A stretch of 33,942 bases of DNA. It comes from Bacteroidales bacterium UBA1077. Lineage in GTDB: Bacteria; Bacteroidota; Bacteroidia; Bacteroidales; UBA932. The stretch lies in the NCBI GenBank assembly GCA_002314195.1, contig DCCQ01000115.1, positions 1 to 33,942 on the forward strand, in the 5' to 3' direction. Positions 15,144 to 23,900 of this stretch are shown here, piece by piece. Positions within the stretch are counted from its first letter, which is position 1. Every line of letters starts with the position of its first letter. Both the position numbers and the translations under genes were made by a program. A model generated the notes under the pieces. It was not told the DNA's origin and did no database searches. It worked only from the letters and a program-made list of their open reading frames with translations.

Positions 15144-15180
15144 AAAAAATCCGGGCGACCTTGGAGGGGTGCCCGGATTT
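15144..15180 (-). terminator. terminator at the end of the polysaccharide-utilisation operon
   Basis: Stem AAATCCGGGCG (15147-15157) pairs with TGCCCGGATTT (15170-15180), with a T-run on the minus strand (complement of A at 15144-15149). It lies 59 bp after the stop of the last lipoprotein gene (15239) and would insulate the operon from the kinase promoter. Confidence 0.85.
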
Positions 15181-15238
15181 GGGGGTATTGGGATGCCGTA
15201 CGGGGGTGAGCCGGAGGGCATGCCATGTATAAAGATTA

Positions 15239-17071
15239 CTACTTCTTAACGAAGATCATGTCGCCTTGATAGCAGTACTGGTAAGCGGCGTTATTGTTGT
15301 ACTTGACAATAGTGCTGGCAGAAATATCGGTTCCTATCTTAGTACCACCGTTGCTATATGGGTTAACCATGATACCATAAATATAACTCTTGCCGGTAGT
15401 CTTAAGAACCTGAAGGTTTCCAGCCACCTGATTTGAAGTCCACTTAACCTTTAACGAAGAGCCCTCAGCAGTCACCACACCTTGATACCATGCCTGATTG
15501 TCTTGTGTGAGTGTGGCAAAACCAAGTTGATAGGTGCCCTTAAGAGTGTTAGCAGAGTTCAAAGCCGGCATCAACCATGCGTACTTGTCGGAAAATCCTG
15601 CCTCTGTGAAATGCTCGCCGGCAGTAGGGTTGGCGACAACCTCCTTGAGAAGCGGCTGCATGAAGTAGATGTTCAGATACGCTTTCTTGTTCGCATAGTC
15701 TATCGCAACCTCAGACTTGGCCTTCAGACCTGGGTCGGAGAAACCCTCAATCGTGATGTTGTGTGTATGCTTTCCATCTGTAATACTTGTAATCTCCTCT
15801 GGGGTCATCGTGCCGATTGTTATGTCACGATGCTGCGCTTCAGACAGTTTGCTCTCATCGACAACAAAGTCTCCTTGAGGGCCAAAACGTTCTGGCTTCG
15901 TGTAAGCACCATTTGTATATTTCCCTTTATAGTAGTTGTAAACATACATATCCCATGCACCGGCAAAGTCGGCAGGACCGATCTGATAGACTTCGTACGT
16001 CGAGCCGTTCTTAAAAGTAAGTTTGGCGGAACGAGGGGCACCGGTGGTGTTGGCTTCCCAAGAGATTTTGTTATCCTTGCAGGAGAGCCATCCTTCGGTA
16101 AGAGTTTCACCGGTAGCGCTGGCAAAGTTGACAGATCCGGCTTCATCACTCTTCCATACTGACTCATTGACAGCCGGCACACTCAAGGTTCTGGCAACGG
16201 TGTAGATCTTGCCGGCGGAGATGGCGGCGGTCGGAGTGAAGTCGGTGGTGTAGACACCGTTTTCTGTGGTGACGGTGATCTTGGAACCATCGAACTTATC
16301 CTCGGCCCAGACGGTGATGTAAGAGGTGATCACCGTGCCGTTCTTCTCGACCTTGGCAGGCTTGGCGGTGATGGAGCCGGTTGTTTGTTTGCCATTATAC
16401 GATCCCCATGCGAGATCTACGTAGTTATGAATGGTGTTGTTTGCATTGGTAAGGGAAATTGTCGATGGCTTTTGGGCATCGGCAGGCTGGGCATCTGCTC
16501 CCTCCGGAAGAGTGAGAACAAGTTTGAATATGCTTGTCCTATGCTCTAACTTAAGAGGAACAGACATTCCTCCTTCAGTAGCCTTAATGTCACTTGTCAT
16601 GCACTTGCCTGCAATCAAGCAGTGATTCAGAGCATTGATTTCCAACCCAGTCTGAGAAGTAAGATTCACACCGTTAGGGCTATACTCACATCCAGAATAG
16701 CAAAGTCCTGCGAACACATAGTCCACATTTTCCGGCATCTCGGCATAATTCACCTTAAATGAGGCTGTACGGCCATCCTCGGAGATCGTACTCGCATCAA
16801 TAGGCGCAATACAATTGTTATTGTTGGCAGAACCATTAGACGTGGTGTGAAACCAAATCATAAGATAGTCCTTCTCTGAGAATGATGCCTTATAGCCACC
16901 ATCCTCTGCTTGTGAATAGTCAACACGTGTGTTGACACCCAACGTTGCATTAACGACTATTGTCTGTTCACTTGTGTCCGATTCCTCTCCGTTCTGGTTC
17001 ACGGCAGGTTCTTTACCACAAGAAATCAACGCTGCCGCAACGGCGGCAAAACAAAAATATTTTTTGAACAT
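15239..17071 (-). CDS. fimbrillin-like lipoprotein with shared C-terminal domain
   Basis: Exported lipoprotein: signal peptide 1-17 and lipobox ALISC with Cys18. Residues about 35-300 have the look of the Bacteroidetes fimbrillin/Mfa-like fold: VNATLGVNTRVDYS near the start, FSEKDYLMIWF, a central LKLEHRTSIFKLVLTLPEG, and AAISAGKIYTVARTL at the end. Residues about 303-610 are a different domain that recurs at the C-terminus of the metallophosphoesterase encoded upstream in the same operon (W-x-SD-x-AGS, GxxSWxANTTGxPRxAxxT, YxVxQIxxxDFxGxY). It is the last gene of the operon, 16 bp after the GLUG-repeat gene. The likely place is the cell surface, as a glycan-binding or structural protein. Function is unproven. 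Confidence 0.72.
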   Translation of the reverse strand: MFKKYFCFAAVAAALISCGKEPAVNQNGEESDTSEQTIVVNATLGVNTRVDYSQAEDGGYKASFSEKDYLMIWFHTTSNGSANNNNCIAPIDASTISEDGRTASFKVNYAEMPENVDYVFAGLCYSGCEYSPNGVNLTSQTGLEINALNHCLIAGKCMTSDIKATEGGMSVPLKLEHRTSIFKLVLTLPEGADAQPADAQKPSTISLTNANNTIHNYVDLAWGSYNGKQTTGSITAKPAKVEKNGTVITSYITVWAEDKFDGSKITVTTENGVYTTDFTPTAAISAGKIYTVARTLSVPAVNESVWKSDEAGSVNFASATGETLTEGWLSCKDNKISWEANTTGAPRSAKLTFKNGSTYEVYQIGPADFAGAWDMYVYNYYKGKYTNGAYTKPERFGPQGDFVVDESKLSEAQHRDITIGTMTPEEITSITDGKHTHNITIEGFSDPGLKAKSEVAIDYANKKAYLNIYFMQPLLKEVVANPTAGEHFTEAGFSDKYAWLMPALNSANTLKGTYQLGFATLTQDNQAWYQGVVTAEGSSLKVKWTSNQVAGNLQVLKTTGKSYIYGIMVNPYSNGGTKIGTDISASTIVKYNNNAAYQYCYQGDMIFVKK

Positions 17072-17087
17072 TATTAAGTCCTCCTAA

Positions 17088-19685
17088 TTAAATGTTACCA
17101 CCATTGCCGATGTCAAGTCCAGAATCAGTTGCACTAAGTGGATGTTCGGCTTCTGCAAACACTAGTTCAGGTCCATTGGCTCCTTGCTTCCATTTCAACC
17201 ATGTTGGGTCGCCATTACGGTTGTAGATGCGAATATCAGCATTAAGGGCATCAACGGCATTAGAGAATTTCTCGGTGCCTAGAGAGATGGTTTCTTTGAG
17301 CGTACCATCCTTGTCAAAGAATTTAGTGGAAGCAATACTGGTACCACTGACACTTAATCCATAAAGTCTTGATGAAGTACTTTCTAAACCAAAGCAACAT
17401 CTTTGAGTTCCTGTATTATATACCTTTCCTCCGATTGTTCCCGAAGAAAACTTTTCCGTTGCTACGTCATCAGCGTCTTTAGGGCCAACTTTGCCAGTAT
17501 TAACCAAGTTTTCCATATTCCCGAAGTTTCCTTGACCGTTGAAGAAACCGCCTATGATGCCACCGACAATAGGTTCTTTACTATTATCTTTGTCAAAGTT
17601 ATATTCAACAGAACCCTTATTGTAGCAATTCCAGATATAAGTTTTTCTACCCGTTTCACCGCTGTTATGTCCCACAAGACCTCCGGCATACACACCTGTA
17701 CTATTCTTTCCAAACACAGAACCTGCGTTATAACTATTGGTAATCCAATTCTGACGGCTACGTCCGACCAAACCTCCAATGTACCAACAAGCGGTGACAG
17801 GAGCCTCATTCGCACTATTATAAATCCAAGAATAAAATGAATAGCCTGTCAAGCCACCGACATCTGAGTACCCTGAGATTTCACCTTTGTTAAAGCAATT
17901 GATGATGTACACATTCTGAGAGTATGCGGTAATTCCTCCCGTTGTATAGTTTGGCCCCGTAACGGTAACCTTACCATTGTTGACACATTTAGAGACAAAG
18001 ACGCCATAAGAGATACCACCGATAATTCCACCTGTGTAATTTTTCTTCTCACCAGCATTACTCTTAACTTCTCCGTTATTGGTACAGTTAAGGATACGTT
18101 TCCGGGAATAATCACCGCCACCCTTTGTATTATGATCAAACGAACCAGTGATGCCACCGACTTCATAACTTCCTGAAACAGGTCCATTGTTCACACAACG
18201 ACTGATTAACTGAATATTCGATAAGTTGACAACCTCAAGGTCCATTCTTCCCAATACTCCACCGACACGATGCTTTCCAACTATCGCACCATCGTTGGAA
18301 CAATTGACAACTGTTGAATAATCCAATGCGCCTCCAATAACGCCACCGACAGAATAATCGCCAGTGATGCCAGCATGGTTCTTGCAGGCAGACACAAATA
18401 CTCCATTGACTGTTTTTCCATCACAGTAGCCTACTACACCACCGACATGAGACACACCGTTGACCGTGGCCTTGTTGGTGCAGTTTGTAATTTTGGAGCC
18501 TTGGCCACCATTAATCTTGGCGCAGACTCCGGCGGCGTAGTTGTACGTTGAGTTCACGGTGCCGTCAACAATCACGTCATGGATGTTGGCAGGATAGGCG
18601 GCATCACCGATGAGGGCCAGAGACTTCTTGGCGGTCTGCTTGAGGTTGAGGGTGATGGTCTTGCCGTTGCCGTCGAAGTCGCCCTTGAAGTAAACGTCCT
18701 TGCTGTCCTTCGGCTGGGCGTCATCGAAATAACCGATGGTCGTGCTGACACCCTTGATGTCGTTCATGACCTTGATGTACTTGCCTTCCATGGAGTCGCC
18801 ATTGTTGACAACATTGGCGAGTGCGGTGAGTTCGGCGAGATTGGTGATCTGGTAAGGATCGGCCTGAGTGCCCTTGCCGCCGATAGGCTTGAGGTTCTCA
18901 CCGATGCGGCCGAGATCATAAAGGTCGTTGGCCTTGAGTTCGGTGGCTGACTTGGTGGACATGCTCTCGTAGGCGTGCTCAAGATCAAGAGCGACAGCCG
19001 TCAGAGAGAAACCAGCGTCGTAAGAGCCAGGGATGACCGTGGCGTAGAAGTTACCGAACTTGCCGGCAAGTTTAAGGTTCACGCCGGAAGCGGAACTTGC
19101 GACATCCCTGCTGGTGACAACCGGAGAACCAGATGTCAGGTCAACAGTGAATATTCCCGCAAGGCTGTCCTTCAAGGAACTGATGGACACCGTGTTAATC
19201 TGCTTTACGGTTGACTGAGGGATTCTGAACTTGACCACGGATGTTACGTTCTTCATCTTGACGGTGTTGTTTTCGTCAGCGATGGCGCAGGCTATGTTGG
19301 CACTGCCGAAAGTACCGTCCTGGACACCAGGGACCTCAAGAGTGAACTTGCCCTCTTCCACGCCCTTGGCGGCAGTGTGCGGGTAAACCACATAAATCTT
19401 GCCCGTCAACTTGGTTTCGAAACTGAAGTATTTCTCTCCGGCGTATTTCCTGTCAACCACGACAGTGTCAGTGTCGGTTCCATTGGAAACAAGAAGACTG
19501 TCGTTCTCGCTCCACACGGTCTTACCCTTAGTGGTGATGTCAGTCTTTGTCTGCTCTTCGCCAAGGGAGCAAGTGAAAGTTCTCACCTCACCTGTCCTGG
19601 CGTTATCGAAGATTTCTTCACGTGCGCAGGACGCTGATGCCATCGCAAGAGCGGCCGCAAAAAGAATGTATGCTGTCTTTTTCAT
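17088..19685 (-). CDS. GLUG-repeat surface lipoprotein
   Basis: Lipoprotein of about 865 residues. I start at the ATG at 19685 (MKKTAYILFAAALA) rather than at 19697 because it opens the signal peptide directly; the lipobox is SASC. Residues about 25-265 resemble a fimbrillin-like N-terminal domain (TKTDITTKGKTVWSENDSLL, IYVVYPHTAAKG). A linker with PIGGKGTQADPYQITNLAEL leads to a long repeat domain of roughly nine units of about 30-60 residues. Typical units are VGGVVGYCDG, VGGVIGGALD, VGGITGSFDH, TGGIIGGISYG and IGGLVGRSRQ, each followed by an N-C-x-N-x-G turn. These are GLUG-type motifs expected to form a beta-helix. Such proteins are adhesin-like or bind glycans at the surface. It sits between the BACON lipoprotein and the fimbrillin-like gene with short gaps. 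Confidence 0.8.
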   Translation of the reverse strand: MKKTAYILFAAALAMASASCAREEIFDNARTGEVRTFTCSLGEEQTKTDITTKGKTVWSENDSLLVSNGTDTDTVVVDRKYAGEKYFSFETKLTGKIYVVYPHTAAKGVEEGKFTLEVPGVQDGTFGSANIACAIADENNTVKMKNVTSVVKFRIPQSTVKQINTVSISSLKDSLAGIFTVDLTSGSPVVTSRDVASSASGVNLKLAGKFGNFYATVIPGSYDAGFSLTAVALDLEHAYESMSTKSATELKANDLYDLGRIGENLKPIGGKGTQADPYQITNLAELTALANVVNNGDSMEGKYIKVMNDIKGVSTTIGYFDDAQPKDSKDVYFKGDFDGNGKTITLNLKQTAKKSLALIGDAAYPANIHDVIVDGTVNSTYNYAAGVCAKINGGQGSKITNCTNKATVNGVSHVGGVVGYCDGKTVNGVFVSACKNHAGITGDYSVGGVIGGALDYSTVVNCSNDGAIVGKHRVGGVLGRMDLEVVNLSNIQLISRCVNNGPVSGSYEVGGITGSFDHNTKGGGDYSRKRILNCTNNGEVKSNAGEKKNYTGGIIGGISYGVFVSKCVNNGKVTVTGPNYTTGGITAYSQNVYIINCFNKGEISGYSDVGGLTGYSFYSWIYNSANEAPVTACWYIGGLVGRSRQNWITNSYNAGSVFGKNSTGVYAGGLVGHNSGETGRKTYIWNCYNKGSVEYNFDKDNSKEPIVGGIIGGFFNGQGNFGNMENLVNTGKVGPKDADDVATEKFSSGTIGGKVYNTGTQRCCFGLESTSSRLYGLSVSGTSIASTKFFDKDGTLKETISLGTEKFSNAVDALNADIRIYNRNGDPTWLKWKQGANGPELVFAEAEHPLSATDSGLDIGNGGNI

Positions 19686-19706
19686 ATTGATAATCATTTA
19701 GAGACA

Positions 19707-20957
19707 CTACTTGTTCCAGTCCCAACCTGGTTTGTTGTAGTCTTCAGAGCCAGTCGAGCCTTCCGGCTGGGATTTCTCCTCGCTCTCCTTGACACTGAAC
19801 TTCTGGATCATCCAGGTACCCGCGTCCTTGGAGACGGCCGGATCGCTGACGTACTTGAACGCGAACTGAACTGTCGAACCGATGTAGGCATCAAGGGAAT
19901 AGTCCTCTGACGGCCACACGGCGGCGCCGAGATCATCAGGATAAGAATATGATGACAGCGTAATCTGCTCGAATTCTCCTCCGTCCTTGCTGATCCAAAC
20001 CGAAGTCTGAGCCATAGCCATCTCGAGACTCTCGTAGTTTGCCACAGAATGTTCGAAGGCGAGGATAGGCTTCTTGGCGTTGGTAAGCTTAACCTTTGCG
20101 GTGAAGAGCCAACTCTCGGTCTTGATGCATTCGTTGCCGTTGATTCCCTCAGCCTTCCAGCCTGTAGCGGCGGAATTTGTCCAGATGGCATCCAACTCAT
20201 AAGGGAAGATTTCGTTTCTTACCACGAATCCGCCGTTTTCGTTTGTGAGATTCACCTCGTATGGGAATTCCACTGTAGCGGCGGAAGAAGCCTCCGGTTC
20301 AGTGTAGGAATTGTCAATTTTCACAAGATAAGCGTAAACGAGCTTGCCGCCCTCGTAGTAACCGATGACGGTGATGGTGTCGCGCTCCTTGACGTTGTCA
20401 AGCTTGCCTCCCTGGGTGCCGTAAGCGACCTCGGATGCACTGAGACCGGCGACAGGGAGAGTTCCAGTGTTGTCCACAAGGTTGAAAGAGCCGTCGGACT
20501 TGAGGCTCTTCACAACTCCGGTGAGCTGGAAGCGCTGGTACTTATAGATGTTCGCCATCTTGGTGAGTGTGGCGGCGTCTACTGTCATGACCTCAGGGAC
20601 ATACGCCTCTTGGTTGACGGTGAGTTTCGCGGTAAGTGTGCCGTCTGTCTGCTTGAATGTGACGGTGGCGGTGCGCTCGACGTCCTCATTCTTGGAGACG
20701 GTCACTTTCACAGGCTGGAGTTCCTTGGATGGATCTCCCGTCATAGGTTCTACCTTAATCCAGGACGCTGAGTTCTCGACGGTCCATTCGACCGTGGCGG
20801 TGAGGTTCACTGTCTCGGAACCTCCGTCCACCTTGAAATTCAGTTCACCCGGATTAACATTAACTGCAGGATCGCCATAGTCGGGATCCTTCTCGCAGGA
20901 TGCGAACGCGAATGTCGCGAGGACCGCTGCGGCCAGTGTTAACAAGTGTGATTTCAT
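19707..20957 (-). CDS. BACON and DUF5689-like lipoprotein, putative glycan-binding protein
   Basis: Surface lipoprotein with signal peptide and lipobox FASC (Cys21). Domains in order: a BACON-type Ig fold at about 30-115 (LNFKVDGGSETVNLTATVEWTVENSASWIKV, ending VTFKQTDGTLTAKLTVNQE); an OB-fold-like DUF5689 region at about 120-225 (YKYQRFQLTGVVKSLK, FNLVDNTGTLPVAGL, DTITVIGYYEGGKLVYAYLVKI); and a beta-sandwich C-terminal domain at about 230-395 of the kind that binds carbohydrate or anchors in secreted Bacteroidetes proteins (KKPILAFEHSVANYES, VWISKDGGEFEQI, QFAFKYVSDP). It ends in an Asn/Trp-rich tail. In polysaccharide-utilisation loci such proteins commonly serve as surface glycan-binding proteins. 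Gaps to neighbours are 35 bp upstream and 21 bp downstream. Confidence 0.78.
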   Translation of the reverse strand: MKSHLLTLAAAVLATFAFASCEKDPDYGDPAVNVNPGELNFKVDGGSETVNLTATVEWTVENSASWIKVEPMTGDPSKELQPVKVTVSKNEDVERTATVTFKQTDGTLTAKLTVNQEAYVPEVMTVDAATLTKMANIYKYQRFQLTGVVKSLKSDGSFNLVDNTGTLPVAGLSASEVAYGTQGGKLDNVKERDTITVIGYYEGGKLVYAYLVKIDNSYTEPEASSAATVEFPYEVNLTNENGGFVVRNEIFPYELDAIWTNSAATGWKAEGINGNECIKTESWLFTAKVKLTNAKKPILAFEHSVANYESLEMAMAQTSVWISKDGGEFEQITLSSYSYPDDLGAAVWPSEDYSLDAYIGSTVQFAFKYVSDPAVSKDAGTWMIQKFSVKESEEKSQPEGSTGSEDYNKPGWDWNK

Positions 20958-20992
20958 TTTGTAATAAATTAGTGATTAGAGATTTAATACTA

Positions 20993-23900
20993 TCATTTCC
21001 TATTGAATACTATACCTATGTTCCCATTGTCAACATTGAATTGGTACACATAGTTATAGCCTGTGAGATTGCTTCCAAACTTGGAGTTCGCCGTGGTCGC
21101 ATCCTCCGCCTTGAACGCCACGACAGATATCCCGATGATGTATGGGCCATAGCCGTTAGGATTGCTTGTCGATAAGGTCTGGGCCTTTGCCGGCGTGTAA
21201 CTGAATGTCGTGAGACTGGAGTTGACATCAAACCAGATCCATTCATAGTCTGGATCACCAAGGTCAGGCGTGTTGAAGTACCAAGGAGACTTGAAACTGC
21301 CCGGAGACCATGTCTTGCACATTTCCGGAAGGAATGCGACATAAGGCGCGGAAGCATCTATAGGAGACGGGTCTTTCTGAGCCTTGCGCGCATCGGTGAA
21401 CACGCCGAAGCGGACAGCTTTGGCTTCGTAGTCAATCTCCACGGCGACCTCGGCTATCAACCCTTTATGGTATAGTCCGTCAATGCCGAGATTGTTCGTG
21501 TGGGAAACTCCGGAGCCATCTTTCAACGTCTCTCCTTTCAAGGCTCCTCCAATGGTCACATCAATCACCTTTCTGTCCGTAGAAACGGCCTTGGTCCCTT
21601 CGTTGTCGAACATCTTGGAGGTCAATGAATATTCGCCCTTGAAGTCCTCAACAGAGATCTGGGTCACTGAATATTCCGTCGCGTCCGGGAGGGTGATCCT
21701 CGCCGTCCTCGGCCTGCCGGTGGTGTTGGCGGTCCAGGAGACCTTGCCGTCGGAATATGTCAGCCAGTCATGGGAGACAGTTCCGTTTCCTCCGGATATC
21801 GCCTTGCTTCCGGCCTTGTCGTCGGTCCAGACGCCGTTGGTGACGGCCCCGACCTGGAACGTCTTCGTCAGCGGCTCCGCCGCGGCGTCCCATGAGTCGT
21901 AGGCCTCGAGGGTAAGCTCGTACGCGCCGTTCTCGAGGCTTCCGAAGGAGCGGGTCCACTCCTTCCTTATCCCCGAGGTCTTGGCGCTCTTGTAGAAGTC
22001 GGCGAGGATCTTCTTGGTCGCAACGACCGCACTTCCCTTTTTGAGGGTGAGCACGTAGTGATGCACGAACTCGTCGTCAGTGCCGGCGGCCCATTTGGCG
22101 GTCGCCACTCCGTCTGTAACGTCAACATCCAGTGTTGTAAGAACCGGAGCCGCATTGGCGAGGCTGCGGGTCGTGTGGCTGTACTTGGTGAGGTGGCTCT
22201 TGTCGGATGTCGGGTAGGAGGAGACGATCGGCTCCCCGATGACGTCCTTGTTCCAGAAGTCCATCCTCAGCACACGCATGTTGCCGCTGGCGTCGAACTG
22301 GAGCAGGTTGCCCTGCGAGAATTCGTCGCTGTCCTGCATCACAGTAGGGATTTTGGTCACACCCTCGTACTTGCCGTTCTCAATGGCCATATAGCGGACG
22401 GAGGCGCATCCGAAGACGGAGAAGTCGCCCTGCCAAACGCTGCGCGGGTCGTTGAGAGGGAAATGGAGGTGACCGCCGAACACCACCGCCTGAGGGTATT
22501 TCCTCAGGACCGGAGTCAGGGCATCGGTCGCCCAGTAATGCGGAGAACTGGACTCCCATATTCCTCCCTCCTCGCCGAGACGGCTGCCGTAGACGGTGTT
22601 CTTGATCATCGGGTGGGTGAGGATGATGACGTATTTGTCAGGCTCGGCGGAGGTGATGGCGGCCAGCTGGCTGTCAAGCCATGAGACCACCGCAGGGTCA
22701 TAGACGATCGGCTGGTCGCCGTTCGGTGAGACGCAGAGGATGTGGTAGTCACCAATGACGCAGTGGCGCGCCTCGTACCTTGTCCTCATGTCCTGGTCCA
22801 GGTCCACCTGGAAATAGTTGTCCCCGAGGACATTCCTCATATAGCTCACTTCTGTGACCATCGCAGGGCCCCATGCGTAATTCGTCGTCACGTCGTGGTT
22901 GCCGATGGTGTAGACCATCGGGGTCTTGGCCACATCTATCTCGGACTCGAGGGTCGATTTGAAAAGTTTCAGCTGATTGTCGAAACTTGCCACGCTGTAG
23001 TACTTGTATCCATCGATGAGGTCGCCGACGACAAGCACTCCGGCCATTCCGTTCGGATCACTCTCAAGGGCCTTGTCCTTGAGCTGCCGAAGCGCAGACT
23101 TCCATTTGTTCGCCTGCGCCTGCTGGTTGACGTGCACGTCGCTGACCACGCCGAGAGAAAGCACTATGTTGGCCGGATCAAAAGTCTTTGATGTGACGAA
23201 CTCGCCGCCGAAGACGATCGGTGTGTAGGCCGAGGCCACGTCGCCGACTCCGTCCGAGATATGAAGGGACACGCTGGCGGCGAGGGTCCCGTCAAAGAAC
23301 GCCTTGTCAAGCGCGTCGCACTTGACCCTGACAGTCAGGAAGTCCCCGCTGGCGGAGACGTTTGTCACCTCAAGGTCAATCAGATCACCGGCGGAGGCTT
23401 TGGTGGCTGTGTAGACCGCCTTCACCGAATATTTCACGGCGCCGCTCGCGGACAACTTGTCGAGGGTGCCGGAAGGCAGCACCTCGTACTTGAGCGTGAG
23501 TGTGTTCCGGCCGTTCCTGCGGGTCACCCTGCCGGCTCCGTCCGAATATGTCGGAACGACATTGACGCTGCCGATCATCGAGACGAGGCTGCCGTCTGAC
23601 ACCGGAACCTTGAATGTTGTTCCGTCCGCCAGAACTATATTCACGAAACCGCCGTCAAGGGACACGCTCTTGAAGATGTCCTTCTCCTTGGCCTTGCCGA
23701 GGTTCGTCCATGTCTTGCCGCCGTCCTGGGAAATGAACCAATTGTCGTTCTCTATCTTGAACTTGGGCGTGACGGCGTCCTTCCCCTCGGCCTTCACTTT
23801 CTTGCCGCCCGAGAGGAGCCACTCACCATCTACTGTCCAGTAATATACTCCGTCAGTGTCGGCTTTCACGCCGATGGCAGGAGTCGAGCCGTTCCGGCCG

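Larger units (their letters stand above)
15097..15180. repeat. 84-bp direct repeat, copy 2 (promoter plus terminator)
   Basis: Second copy of the block at 13631-13714, same orientation. Two changes lie at the end of the terminator loop and in the stem (CGGGCG with TGCCCG), and the stem still pairs through a G-T. Confidence 0.9.
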
